From Lineus longissimus (Eukaryota > Nemertea > Pilidiophora > Heteronemertea > Lineidae), in contig NC_088313.1 of NCBI RefSeq assembly GCF_910592395.1, forward strand, positions 12,006,937 through 12,070,936: a stretch of DNA of 64,000 nucleotides. Direction: 5' to 3'. Shown piece by piece: positions 23,321 through 33,464 of the stretch (its first letter is position 1; each line of letters starts with the position of its first letter). Below the pieces are notes generated by a model. It saw only the letters and a program-made list of their open reading frames with translations, had not been told where the DNA came from and made no database searches. The position numbers and the translations under genes are program-made.

Positions 23321-23929
23321 AACTTCATGTTCTCAGCACTTGTGGTCTGAATAAGAAAGCGGCACTTTATTCAAAGGGGGACTTTAAATTTCATAATTTT
23401 TCAGCCATTTTTAACACAGCAAACCCATTTTGATAGATAACAGAAGCTGCACAAGGTTTTCATACCATTGTCGCATTTTCCAGGGAGTCGGAGGGAGACC
23501 GGAAATGTAGGACCTTCATAACAAGTTGTTACCTTATGCATTGTTGCAGGTTTATTTTGTATCCGAAGGCTTTTGGTACCGATAATGTAATGCTGGACCA
23601 CCACCATCTTTCTCGATCTACAGTTAAAGAATGCCTCCTGAATGAACCTTAAATGTCACCACTCAGTAATTGCAATATACAGTATCGTCATCAGGTTTAC
23701 TTAGCCATTAATCAAACAACCAGCTCGAAAACTGGATACGTTCTGGCGCCAATGTCACATGATCTATTGACATCGTTGGATATCTAATTTGGATCTGTCC
23801 TATTATTTCGAACTGTTACGAAACCGCCACCATCTGTAAAGAATAGTCAAGTCAACGATTGTAATTCTGGAGTTTAGATACTTTATAACATTTTGTGGAA
23901 GCTTTCTACCACTCAAGTGACTTTAAGAT

Positions 23930-24560
23930 CGCCATTATCACGCCATGTCTCAGAAATCACCATTCCCGAGACTACGGCCAATATGAGTGTCACGTGTCTT
24001 GCCCACTTTAGCCAATCGGCTGCCAGGGTTTTTTCTTCTCGCAAAAGTTTTAAAAAAAACCTTTATGAAATAAATCACGTCCTTCGCTGTCAATTAACTC
24101 TGAAGCTGTTTCAAACAAAGTCATCTACATCCAAAGCGTCTCGACATCATTTCCCAATAAGCATCAAGGCACGCCTTGGTCGGACTGCTCTCGCCCATCA
24201 GTTCTAAGTGTCGCATTCAGGTAGGGGAACATTCCTTTTTGCTCCCCTCAAACGAATCTGCCCTGATCTACAAAGGGGCCATGATGTTTACAACACCCAG
24301 TCCAAGACATACCTTTTAAATGTCTTGACACCATTTCTAGTCAACATAGTCCTATAAGTAAACGGACATTTTCGAAAATCAAATAGTGTGAGGCAGATTC
24401 CTACTATACCCTAAACTGTCACAACGCGTCTTTTATATGCCACTACACGTGCTTACTTTTCGTGCCAAGTCCTAGAGATTCAAAGCGTCATGACACAATT
24501 CCCCTTCAATATGTACGGCCAACGTGCGTGTCAAAACGCATGTCTTGGCCACTCTAGCTA
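23930..24560. repeat. Degenerate internal direct repeats
   Basis: A block near 23970-24015 ('acggccaatatgagtgtcac', 'gtcttgcccactttagccaat') recurs near 24515-24560 ('acggccaacgtgcgtgtcaa', 'gtcttggccactctagctaat'). Similar 'gtcttgacaccatttct' pieces lie between. This may be an old array or two copies of one repeat. Confidence 0.4.
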
Positions 24561-24569
24561 ATTATTTCT

Positions 24570-25845
24570 ATTTGTTTTCATCCGACAAGTATGGGAGTAT
24601 CCGCCGTGAGATGACGTGAACACTGGAAGAGGAAATTATGCAGACGACTTGGGGATGACTTGCCTGTAACATAAGAACATACGTGATATTCAGCATAATC
24701 GTGATGTCTACAGTTAAACTCAACTTATGCTGGCTGCCCCAGAGGTGCCTCAAAATGTGCATAAATAATATACTAGTAATCTATACATTATTGATTAAAC
24801 CGAGCTGACGTGAAGCGGATGCAGAATCCTGTCATGTACAATTTCCTGTGCACAAGGCACTATTGATAATAGTGTCTATATCTGTAATCAGTTTAAGCTG
24901 GGTGTGATATTACGTCCATGGTTTGAGCAAACATCCTACTCCTATAAGCAGTCATATTCCATGAACGTCTGCTCGTCATCAGTGCTTTATTCTTAATAAG
25001 TATACACACATAGAACCAGCACAGTCAGGATGATAGTCACATGAAAATGGTGACCCTTGTTGCCTTGGCCAAATCCAAAAAGCCGTGTTTCGCGTAATTT
25101 GCCATTTTCTATGTAGGGTTTTATCGCCGGTGATTATGAGATGTACCAACAGAATGTGACCAGCATAGCTCTGCCCATTTTCCTCAATCTTTTCCTGCAT
25201 GATATATACGTTATCTTGATACGTAATTTGTGTTAGCGGTGGAGGATTCTCTTCCAACGAATCTTCCCGCCTGTAGATCGCGCGTAGGTCGAGCGTGATA
25301 TCAAAGCGCGTCACTAGTGCGTCATCATTGACGCGCAACTCGAGCGTACGTCCGTGTCACTGACGCGAAGCAGGGTGGATGTCAATTGTGATTTGGACTG
25401 TAATAAGGTTAATATCCTCATTGATATATCCTTCATCTAAATTATCGTTTTTTGGAAACGAAATTGTTCACCAAAAGTGCTTCAAATCATAAAATGAGCG
25501 TGAATGTCGTGAAGAGTGGAGACAACGTTCGTTGATTCGTTGATAGTGCATAGGTCGGCGAGATCCTCTTTCTCGACCTTGGCAAGGCCTGGATACGGAG
25601 CGTAAAATTGTCAAAATGCAGCCAGTTTTTTTTTTAATAGACCTTATTTACCGTAATTTGCACGGGTAAATTCATGACTTCCGAATCCGATATAAATGTC
25701 GGTCATATTTACCAACTAGATACCTAATTCTGGAAAGGTCTTTGACATAGCAATGCGACACCACATTTTAGGGTTGGACACTGGTCGAAGGCTTCCTATG
25801 GCATTAAAAGCCATCCAGCTTGGCTCGGCGGATTACCGCAACTAA
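24570..25845. other. Non-coding, one unexplained 119-codon ORF
   Basis: The minus-strand frame 24979-25338 contains 'RFDITLDLRAIYRREDSLEE' and ends shortly after an AATAAA embedded in its own last codons. I recognise no domain and no splice borders, and its length is within what chance gives in this much DNA. Nothing else stands out. Confidence 0.4.
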
Positions 25846-25851
25846 ACTAAC

Positions 25852-26019
25852 TCGGGGCGAAGCTAACGGAGGGGGGTGGGGCAAATGCCCCAATATGTCA
25901 CCAAAACTTGTGTTTTTGACCACGGTTTCAGTTTTAAAAAAAATCCCAAAGAGAGTCATCCCTGAGAGCCTTTTCACCCCCCCCCCCCCCCCACAACCAA
26001 AACACTAGCTACGCCCCTG
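25852..26019. mobile_element. hAT-type MITE ('ggggcgtagct' termini)
   Basis: The left end is 'cggggcgaagctaacggagg'; the right end, reverse-complemented, reads 'caggggcgtagctagtgttt'. The CAGGGGCGTAGC type of terminus is common among hAT non-autonomous elements. The right part includes a C tract at about 25977-25992. An 8-bp TSD is expected but was not convincingly found. Confidence 0.55.
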
Positions 26020-26307
26020 CTTAATCGGGGGTACACTCAAAACATTCAGTAAATATATTGATGTAGTGCATTATAGATAGAAAGAGCTTACTGTGGACGG
26101 CAATACTGATGATGAACCTGTCAGCTTGCGGATTTAAACCTAGATCTAGGGATGTTTATTCATCTCTGGTGCACTTACATTCCTACAGGCTGTTCGTGTT
26201 TAGTTAATAGGTCGCCACCCTCTATTTTGAGCTGACGGTTTCTATTGACTTTGCCTGCTGAATCCATGTGTGTAGACTTAGTAGGCTGTTCTTCAAGTTT
26301 GTACGGT

Positions 26308-26520
26308 GGCCGTCCCCTAGTCCGAAGGGCCTCTAGTCCGAAGACCGGCTAGTCCGAGAAGAGCACTATCATATTCCTTTTGAAAAAGATCCCGCTGATC
26401 TGATTGTCCGCTAGTCCGAAATCAGGGAGAAGATCCGCTCGTCCGAAATGAAAAAAAATACCGCTGTGTTAGTCGTCCGTAGTCCGTCGTCGTCGTCCAT
26501 CGTCGTCTGTATCCTGTTTC
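26308..26520 (+). repeat. 'tagtccgaa' repeat element
   Basis: Begins 'ccgtcccctagtccgaag' and contains five or more spaced copies of 'tagtccga' or 'cgtccgaa', followed by a CGT-rich microsatellite (26480-26515). The same opening 18-mer occurs at 63972-63989 by the window end. The following 'gctcgtttcttaaccgctgg' and 'tgaaactttgtacaaagg' are of a type common in non-autonomous repeats of marine invertebrates. The minus ORF 26422-26664 is not supported as a gene. Confidence 0.65.
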
Positions 26521-26789
26521 AAAAACTGTGGCTCGTTTCTTAACCGCTGGAGCTATGAACTTGAAACTTTGTACAAAGGCCCTCCCAGATCGGGTGACCT
26601 CTAACACTGAATTTCGGTCCGATCTTCTCACCATATAAGAAGTATAGCCTTCGAGTGTAATCATTTTGATGTGTTCGGGGATACCTTTATTAAATCACAT
26701 GACACCACAATTGCTTGAAACATTGTCAAATGACATCATGCTCTGCCCTAAGCATCATACAAAAATAATCCCTATAACGGCCGGGTAAT

Positions 26790-26985
26790 TCAGAATCAAA
26801 ATGCCTGTCTTTAAAGTGATCTATATGTAGAAGGTGGACAGACGAAAAGTGTCCCAAATTTGTGATCATCTCTTATGACGTGTTTGCTATATCTCATGTA
26901 AATTTCAGTGATGTGGATATTGGAACCATAAGCAGTAATGGCATATGTAGGACGCCTAAAATACATATTACTGATTTACCACTTT
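26790..26985 (+). repeat. Dispersed repeat family A, copy 2
   Basis: The counterpart of 20200-20385. It shares 'tgtctttaaa', 'aaaagtgtcc.aaatttgt', 'catgtaaat' and 'gtaggacgcc' in order and orientation, with an insertion in the middle relative to copy 1. Confidence 0.55.
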
Positions 26986-27118
26986 CTTTGAAAATGTGCT
27001 ATTAATATTCTTTAGAGGGAGGGGATTAAAAGGCTCGGGATCACAAAAAGGGAGAACGAAAAAGGAGAAAACGTCGACATTAATAGCTTGCAGAACATTA
27101 GCCCACATCTGTTTGATT

Positions 27119-27150
27119 CAATATCAATATCAATATCAATATCAATATAG
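27119..27150. repeat. (AATATC)n microsatellite
   Basis: Five to six uninterrupted copies of a 6-bp unit. It produces the 'QYQYQYQY' run in a + frame, which is not a gene. Confidence 0.9.
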
Positions 27151-27773
27151 GTTTAGTGCTCCAGCTTCAAGAAATTATGAGATCTACAATAGCAACAGAC
27201 ATCACTACTTACAAACCCTTATCTACAAACTTTAAAACGTTGATAAAATGTACGCCAACTTGATGATATACATGTATATAATTATATTACAGTCAATAGC
27301 TAGACAACAATACTTGATCTTCATCCGATCATCCTGTCACTGAAGCTCCCGAACTGACTCACAATAATGCCCTGGATAGTATACGTAGGCATCCACAATT
27401 TGCTCTGGTTGGACCATCAGACCCGGATGTTTGCATTCAAACAAAACAATGAAGTTCATAACTGACTAGATTATCGGTACAGGATGTACAAAACCTGAGA
27501 TGTATGATTGCTTTTTAAGAGATTTTGCTGGTAAAAGGTGATCAGGTGTACATGATTGGTTGCCACTGGTGTGACGTCTGAGCGCTTTGGTTTTACAGAT
27601 GAGACACTCGTAAATACTTAAACATGAGAAAAACGCCCATATTTTCGGTATTTATCATTATTGTATTTGATCAGCTTAGTGTCACAGAATATACCCGCAG
27701 GCCTTATTGAACCATTTTTAGCTCAGCTGACAAGCTGAGCTATTCATATGAGTAAATGGTAGAATGAATGTCC

Positions 27774-27852
<79 letters not shown>
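27774..27852. repeat. (GTCT)n microsatellite
   Basis: About 20 nearly perfect copies of GTCT, flanked by GTCC variants. It produces the 'TDRQTDRQ' run in a minus frame and lies just inside the left end of the Helentron-like element. Confidence 0.97.
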
Positions 27853-28252
27853 CGTTAAACAGGCACGTTTCAAAACTATGGCGGATAGGCGATAGATTTT
27901 CCCTCTGAGGCGTTGAGACCCTTCAGGACTCCTGAATAGACCAAATGTGGGTCCGGCAGGATGAGCGGTTTGGCCACTAGGTGGCACCGAGCGAAATTTT
28001 CCAAAAACTTTTCCAGCAGCTGATTTCTCAGTTGGGGATCATGAATCAAATCTAATTTTATAGAGCAAAGCTTTCTCTTTCATTATCAATAGGCGTAGTT
28101 CATGAATTTCTCACCAGGTGGTGTTACTGGCGCAATTTAGTGAGCACCCTCCAAGAAGAGCATTTTAAATTTCGCGCGAGTTATCCCACGTCCAATCACA
28201 CGTGCAGCGAACGTCACGTCTCGAGTCTGCGCAGTTCAGACGTAAGGAGACC

Positions 28253-29033
28253 ATGCTATGGAATAGATCGCGTTCTGTCAATTCAGAGGTAAGTTCTCAT
28301 TAAATTCACAATTTCATAGGCGATAATATTTGGCTGCTTGTGTTATTGCATGTTGATGACATTAGGGAAGGCTTGGATTGTTTAATTGGATGTGATAAAT
28401 TTGAAATAGTTCGTCGACGATCGTTGAAAAACGATCTGCGAAATGCAGCTTGGTTGGTCTGAGAAACGATGTCAAAGTCCGGCTTTAAATCATGGATTTC
28501 TCAACAAATAACTCTTGTCACATAGCAGAACTAATGTGAATAAACAAGACAATAATAAACATCGTTCTGATATCATCGGGTAAGGTTGCCAATGTACATA
28601 AACAGTGTAATTGAGGATCGACTCCAGCGATTTGAAATGTCAACAAACAATAAATGCGATAGCTGATACACACTGACACTTGCACACTGTACATAGCACA
28701 ATGCTTCAAACGGGGCCGATTCATCACTCTTATCACAATGTATTCCCAATCATATCAATGAACTTCCTTGATCATTCGGCCCTAGCGCCTTATCAGTTGT
28801 TGTTGGCCTTGTATTTTGATATAAAACTTGGCTAGCTTACCTATTCTATCAAAATTAAAATGTTATCTCCTCATCATGTTTTGCAGGACAGGAATGATCT
28901 GCAGCTGCATTTGAACATATTTGGTGACCACATCTCAAAGATGACCAAGAGAGAGGATCGAGCTATGACTTTGCACATCCCATCGACTTCGGTGTTCACC
29001 AGTGCAATCATCAGAAGAGCCAGGCAATTCTAG
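28253..29033 (+). CDS. Small two-exon ORF of unknown function
   Basis: Exon 1 (28253-28288) opens with ATG, encodes MLWNRSRSVNSE and meets a strong donor 'gag|gtaagt'. Exon 2 (28887-29030, stop TAG 29031-29033) follows 'atgttttgcag' and encodes a 48-residue end including 'GDHISKMTKREDRAMTLHIP' and 'STSVFTSAIIRRARQF'. Both borders are phase 0, giving about 60 residues. The product is basic and has no signal peptide or membrane segment. I do not recognise the family. It lies within the Helentron-like element, upstream of the inverted-repeat nest, so it may be a captured gene fragment or belong to the host with the repeats around it. The true start could lie further upstream. Confidence 0.45.
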
Positions 29034-29077
29034 TATTCAAGTATTTCATTCTGTAATACTTACCTCAAAATTTACTA

Positions 29078-29083
29078 AATAAA
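29078..29083 (+). terminator. Polyadenylation signal AATAAA
   Basis: AATAAA about 45 bases after the stop of the two-exon ORF. It supports the second exon as terminal. Confidence 0.55.
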
Positions 29084-29234
29084 GAAAACCACATGTGGCA
29101 GTTGGTTAAAAAAATCAAGTCTATCTGTTTAAAGTTTTTACTTGCTATCATTATTATCAACATTTCAATGGTGGCATTCTGCTAAGGTTTGTTAAGAGTT
29201 TCACTTGACTTAAGCAGGGTGTACACTAGTAAAA

Positions 29235-29322
29235 TATTAGCAACATTTTACCAACATTTTACCAACATTTTACCAACATTTTACCAACATTTTACCAACA
29301 TTTTACCAACATTTTTACAACA
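29235..29322. repeat. 11-bp tandem repeat, unit accaacatttt
   Basis: About seven head-to-tail copies of 'accaacatttt' just inside the left TIR of the 29213 element, probably an expansion of a terminal motif. The right TIR side has related but unexpanded 'gcaacatttt' words. The + ORF 29189-29371 is a by-product. Confidence 0.9.
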
Positions 29323-29450
29323 ATTTTGCAACAAGCCCTTCAAGGCCCTGTGTTCACTAGCAACAAATTAGCAACATTTTTACAACATGTTGGTAAATTG
29401 TTGCAAACTTTTTAGTGGGAACAAAGGGAAATAGGTATTTTGGAGGGAAA

Positions 29451-29579
29451 ATGGATGATTCCAAGGAGAGAAGATGTGTTTTGAGTGCTTCTGCAGCAAT
29501 TTTAGCTGTCATTGTTGAGAGACGGAAGAGGCGGCGAAATAACCAAAGAGAATATGGACCAGGCCCTGGATCAAAATGA
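29451..29579 (+). pseudogene. Possible Harbinger transposase N-terminal remnant
   Basis: ATG at 29451 opens a 42-codon frame, stop TGA 29577-29579, beginning MDDSKERRCVLSASAAILAV and followed by an Arg/Lys cluster. Basic clusters of this type precede the DDE domain in PIF/Harbinger transposases. No DDE motif follows. The position inside an element with the right TSD is the main support; the peptide alone is too short to prove identity. Confidence 0.35.
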
Positions 29580-29612
29580 GGGTGGATGATGGGGCATACC
29601 ACTGCCTGTTAA

Positions 29613-30621
29613 GGCCGCGTATCCATAGGGTATGCCCTTGTGTAGTGTGGCGTTATGGCGTAACAGCCTTGTGACCTGGCACTATAGCTGCGCTTACACC
29701 ACGATATATTGGTGGACCAATTGCACTTACACCACCACATTGCCGCGACAAATTGGTTCGGCAATCCATTGCCGATACAAATTGCCGAGCGAATTTGTCC
29801 CACCAAGCTTGATGGTCCAAATCGCCCGGCTTGTTAAAAGCTCGGCTTTGTCGTGGTGTACGCGCAAATGGATCGGCAATTAGCTAGTTAGATGGTTCGG
29901 CTCCAGGCGGCGCTTTCAAAATGGCGCTTTCTGCCAAGGCTTTCTGCGTTCTGCTTATTGTTTGCGCGCCATCTGTAGCCGGATTTTATAACTAGCTGCA
30001 GCGCTGGTGTAAGCGCTTGGTGGATTTTCGATGGTGCGGCATTGGTTCCCGAACCAAGATTGGTGGTCCATTTTCAGGTGGTGTAAGTGCGGCTTATGCC
30101 CTGCGTCTCCATTGGATATTCCTTTTTGGTAATGTAGGCCTTTGTAGTCCTCATTTCGCAGCAGTCAATCGCGTTTATCCGCACGCTGTCATTATTTCAG
30201 AAGACAATTTCTTATGAATATTGAAAATGAAAATACAAGTAACTTGTATTTTCACTTGCAACATCAAATTGACATGTACATGTATATAAAACCTGACTTT
30301 TAAGCAACAAATTACAGGTTCGTGCTTGTTATGATAATCATCAGTTTCGGGGTCCCAGAGTAGTTCCCGTTGATGAACCTCTTGAATTAATTTCGCCTCA
30401 GACATTGCTTCCGTGTTGTTCCCTCGCAAAAGAATGGACATGTTCAATCCCAATATGGGCCTATATTCCCAATCCACAGTGCATATATGCCCGCAATGTG
30501 ACACGGCATAACCTATGGGAACGATCAATAACACCAACGAAGGTTCATTGTCCGTGTGGCGCGCCAGGCGGTAAAAAGGGAATGTTGTGCAGGGCACGGA
30601 ACAGCCTATGGATACGCAGCC
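29613..30621. mobile_element. Second nested TIR element, TSD TAA
   Basis: The left terminus 'ggccgcgtatccataggg' mirrors the right terminus, which reverse-complemented reads 'ggctgcgtatccataggc'. TAA flanks it on both sides (29610-29612 and 30622-30624). It lies wholly inside the 29213-30969 element and itself contains the 29686-30094 element; without that insertion it would be about 600 bp. The ORFs 30175-30654 (minus) and 30405-30668 (plus) lie in it on opposite strands and show no transposase motif. Confidence 0.8.
29686..30094. mobile_element. Innermost nested MITE, 'cttacaccac' TIR
   Basis: The left end 'agctgcgcttacaccac' pairs with the right end 'gtggtgtaagtgcggct'. Further inverted words are 'ttggtggaccaatt' against 'aagattggtggtcca' and 'gcttacacca' against 'tggtgtaagc'. 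TAT stands directly outside both ends (29683-29685 and 30095-30097). About 409 bp with no coding capacity. It is the youngest of the nested insertions. Confidence 0.78.
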
Positions 30622-31268
30622 TAAAGGAGTTGCGGCTGACTGACAAGCCGTCATACAAAAACTTCTAGAAAAGGTTTCATCACCCTACGAAGCAAGACAC
30701 TCACTTGAGAGTTGCTATACCTGCTTCTTGTTCAAGTCACATGAACTCCGGTAGATCACATGACGCAAATCCTATTTCTGATTGGCTGAAGAGTTTGCAA
30801 CATTTTTACAACATGCAACAAAGAATTGCATTGCATTTAATTTGCAACAATTTTACAACATGTTGTAAGACGCGTTTTGCTCTGTACACACTACGCAACA
30901 TTTTTGCAACATTTGTTGCAACTGGAAATGTAAAAATGTTGCTAATATTTTACTAGTGTACACAGGCCTTTAGGCAATAATATTACCCTTTTAGTTAGGG
31001 AAACTGGTGCCTTCTGCATTAGGTGGACCCCACTTACTCATCTGTCAGACCGGCCTCACACGTCGGCAGTAGAGTTTAAGGTCCAGTCTGCGAGATTTAC
31101 CCATTTCTACCCAGCCAAAAGCGGGTGATTGGGCTAGTCTCTCCATGTGATTCAATTCGCATGGATTCTTGTGTCCCGGTGCTGAAAGGATCCCTCCACA
31201 AGGGCAGACTACATCCGGTGGCACTGAAGTATGGAAGAACGACAGAAGACGACCAATTTGCGAAAAGG

Positions 31269-31290
31269 ATCATCATCATCATCATCATGG
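31269..31290. repeat. (ATC)n microsatellite
   Basis: About seven copies of the ATC trinucleotide, giving a poly-Ile or poly-Met run in the overlapping short ORFs. It lies in the right half of the Helentron-like element. Confidence 0.9.
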
Positions 31291-31589
31291 TAACAGCTGA
31301 GGATGAATCATGTTGCTGTGTGTAGAATTGATGGTCCAATATAGGTTAGGTTATCTGTTTGCGCACACATTGCAAGGGTGGAGCTTGCTTGAAGTAGATT
31401 GCGCCAGTCTACCGCAATTCACTGTTACACATCCAGAAGCTATTATCCTTAGGCTTTGAGTCCTTAGTTTAGTAGAGTTTGACGAGTAATGTAATATATA
31501 CGAACAACGCAGCAACAACTCAGCTGAGCGCCAGGCCCTTGGGCCTCTTGTTGAATAGTAACTACCGTTATTTATCATGTTTATAGATA

Positions 31590-31960
31590 TTTTGGAATGA
31601 CGACGTCATTCGAACGATAACCAATCAAATGACAGCAATGATTTTGGGTCAGTAACGCCTAGTATGTCACCAAGTATAGATTAGATTTAATCCATTCTTG
31701 ATGTCACCAATAACATTTTATTTAAAACAATAACCATAAAATATGTCGGAGTGAACGCAGTGTGCTGATCAAGTTACTGGTATCACATGCCTGCTCATGA
31801 AGTCTTAAAAGATTAAAGGCCGTATAAACATGCAATAGTCTATAATCTTTTAGTTGAGCCTAGATGTGCACACATATTATAAACTTTCTGCGCGTCCATC
31901 CTTTAGAATACAGGCAATTATTTTCTGAATAACCCGATACATGTATGAGCACCGGGCTGA
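31590..31960 (+). repeat. Dispersed repeat family B, copy 2
   Basis: Shares with 52165-52470, in order: 'tgatcaagtt', 'gtataaa.cat.caatagtc', 'tata.actttctg..c.tcca' and 'aatacaggca.tt.ttttctgaataacccg'. It shares 'gacgtcatt' and 'gtg.tgatcaa' with 20700-20900. There is no coding capacity and the ends are undefined. Confidence 0.6.
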
Positions 31961-31964
31961 TTGG

Positions 31965-32372
31965 AATATATTGATGAAATCTGACCGCATATTAATTAGT
32001 GGGCTTTGTTCCATGAGATGATTGTGGTGAACCAATCAGACACAAATTATTTTTCTCATTTTGATGTGTCTTATGTCCATGTATACTGGTGTCTATCAAG
32101 AAGCTATAGGTTTACCCTTTATTCATTAGTCAATGCTACATCTAAGACCATAAGAGAGCCAACAGCCGCTCTGCCTACCGAACACTGTTGACAGCCATTA
32201 ACTCAATCGGCAGCCCTACAGCTTTAGATGACAGCCTTCTCAGTATAGTCAGCTTCATATACATGATAATCCTTATGGTGAAGCTCCAGATAGAATCTCA
32301 CCATTTATTAATTAGTCTGTCTTGTTCCGTGTGGTGATTGAGACAGACAATAAGGCCACAAATAACTGACAT
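31965..32372. other. Spacer, nothing recognised
   Basis: No exon or repeat boundary seen. The + frame 32006-32191 is short and without motif. Two phrases, 'attaattagtgggctttgtt' near 31990 and 'attaattagtctgtcttgtt' near 32308, resemble each other and may mark a small direct repeat. Confidence 0.4.
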
Positions 32373-32377
32373 TTAGG

Positions 32378-33459
32378 CCAGAGTCTTTGAAATAAAGAGT
32401 CAGGTCACGGCAATTTTCCTTTGATCCCACAGCTCTCTGGCCTATAACTGGCAATTAACTGGAAGCAAGGATGAAGCCCTTTTTAATTCAGCTACAAACT
32501 GAGCTGGGTGAAAACAATGATGAAAACGACCAAAATTCAAAGAAAAATATTTACTCTGCACATGAGGTACACATATGATTTATCGGGTTAAAAATACATA
32601 CAATATAAGTTATATTGATGAGAACGATCTAAGAATTTAGGCAGATGTCTTGATTAGCTGCTAATTGCCTAACATAACAATAATCAAACCACAATTAAGC
32701 TGCATGCACTCTCATCTGAATGCAATTTGTTATAAAACATCCATAAGCAGGCTTTAATCAATGGCAACATATTATTCTGTAAATTGTTTCTTATGAGGTG
32801 ACCCAAAAGTGATGTACACATCATAAATGTTTGTAAGGTTTAAGCCAAATTGCGTGTTCAACAGTATTGGAACGGTATACCTCACACCGCTTTGCGCTTA
32901 TATGTGAGCCAAAACAAGCTCATCGATGGGAAAATGAACCGTTGTTTATTCTAAATAAACTAGAAACTGGGCTTCAAAATCACAAAACTAACAAATATAT
33001 CCCATTAAATAACAGTTACATTAAATTAGAAAAAAGTTTATAGACATAAAATTGGATTTCTGAACATGTGAACATCTAACCATTAAAAAAAAACAGAAAA
33101 AACGCTTTTCGAAAATTGTTCTCAAACCAGTGCCATCACTTCTCCTCAAAACTGTCGAACAGCAAAATGCGAAACATATCGCTTTTCATATAAATGTTAT
33201 CTTTGACATTTTATCTAAATAGTTTTATAGAGATCAGTGACTTTGAAGCAGGCGTTTGCTTTAAAACGGGGTGTTTGTAACGGCCATGTTCAGCTGATCG
33301 AAGAATTCTTCAAAGTCCAGTTGTTTCGGAATTGGCTTGGGTGTACCACGTGACCGGAGAGAGCTCTGTCCCAGCGCGCGTCTTCCGAAACGGGCGGTAG
33401 TTTTGATGATGAAGCCATACGGTCTCTAGTTGCCTGACTCTTTATTTGAAAGACTCTGG
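32378..33459. mobile_element. 1082-bp TIR transposon, TSD TTAGG
   Basis: The left end is 'ccagagtctttgaaataaag' plus 'agtcagg'. The right end, reverse-complemented, reads 'ccagagtctttcaaataaag' plus 'agtcagg'. TTAGG lies directly outside both ends (32373-32377 and 33460-33464). The interior is A+T-rich and non-coding. The right part is repeated at 1312-1656, proving a dispersed family. A 5-bp TSD with a CCAGAGTC terminus does not immediately name a superfamily to me. Confidence 0.9.
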
Positions 33460-33464
33460 TTAGG

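Larger units (their letters stand above)
29213..30969. mobile_element. PIF/Harbinger-like element, outer of the nest
   Basis: The left end 'agcagggtgtacactagtaa' continues 'aatattagcaacatttt'. The right end, reverse-complemented, reads 'aggcctgtgtacactagtaa' and then 'aatattagcaacattttt'. TTA occurs immediately outside both ends (29210-29212 and 30970-30972), matching the 3-bp TSD of PIF/Harbinger elements. Within the left part a 42-codon frame (29451-29576) contains 'VIVERRKRRRNNQREYGPG', reminiscent of the basic N-terminus of Harbinger transposases, but it stops there. The element is interrupted by the next TIR element at 29613. Confidence 0.75.
27724..31555 (+). mobile_element. Helentron/DINE-like element carrying nested insertions
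   Basis: The left end near 27719-27741 is 'agctcagctgacaagctgag' plus 'ct', a perfect 9-bp hairpin, followed at 27774-27852 by a (GTCT)n microsatellite. The right end near 31514-31555 has 'ctcagctgag', then a 'ggcccttgggcc' hairpin and 'tcttgtt'. Known Helentron-associated elements (DINE-1/HINE) have matching short sub-terminal inverted repeats, a GTCY microsatellite near the 5' end and a hairpin near the 3' end, and insert at TT. All of these are seen here. No Rep/helicase is present, so it would be non-autonomous. Removing the 1.76-kb nest leaves about 2.1 kb. That the two ends belong to one insertion is inferred. Confidence 0.55.

Noticed and set aside
25977-25992. Homopolymer C/G tracts here and at 16465, 42678, 54810, 55350 and 60865 as regulatory features
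   Set aside because: Length-variable homopolymers without context; they also distort neighbouring ORFs into poly-Gly or poly-Pro.
27718-27987. Minus-strand ORF rich in TDRQ
   Set aside because: Produced by the (GTCT)n microsatellite.
30175-30668. 159-codon minus and 87-codon plus ORFs inside the nest
   Set aside because: They overlap on opposite strands and cross the terminus of the 29613-30621 element; no transposase signature.
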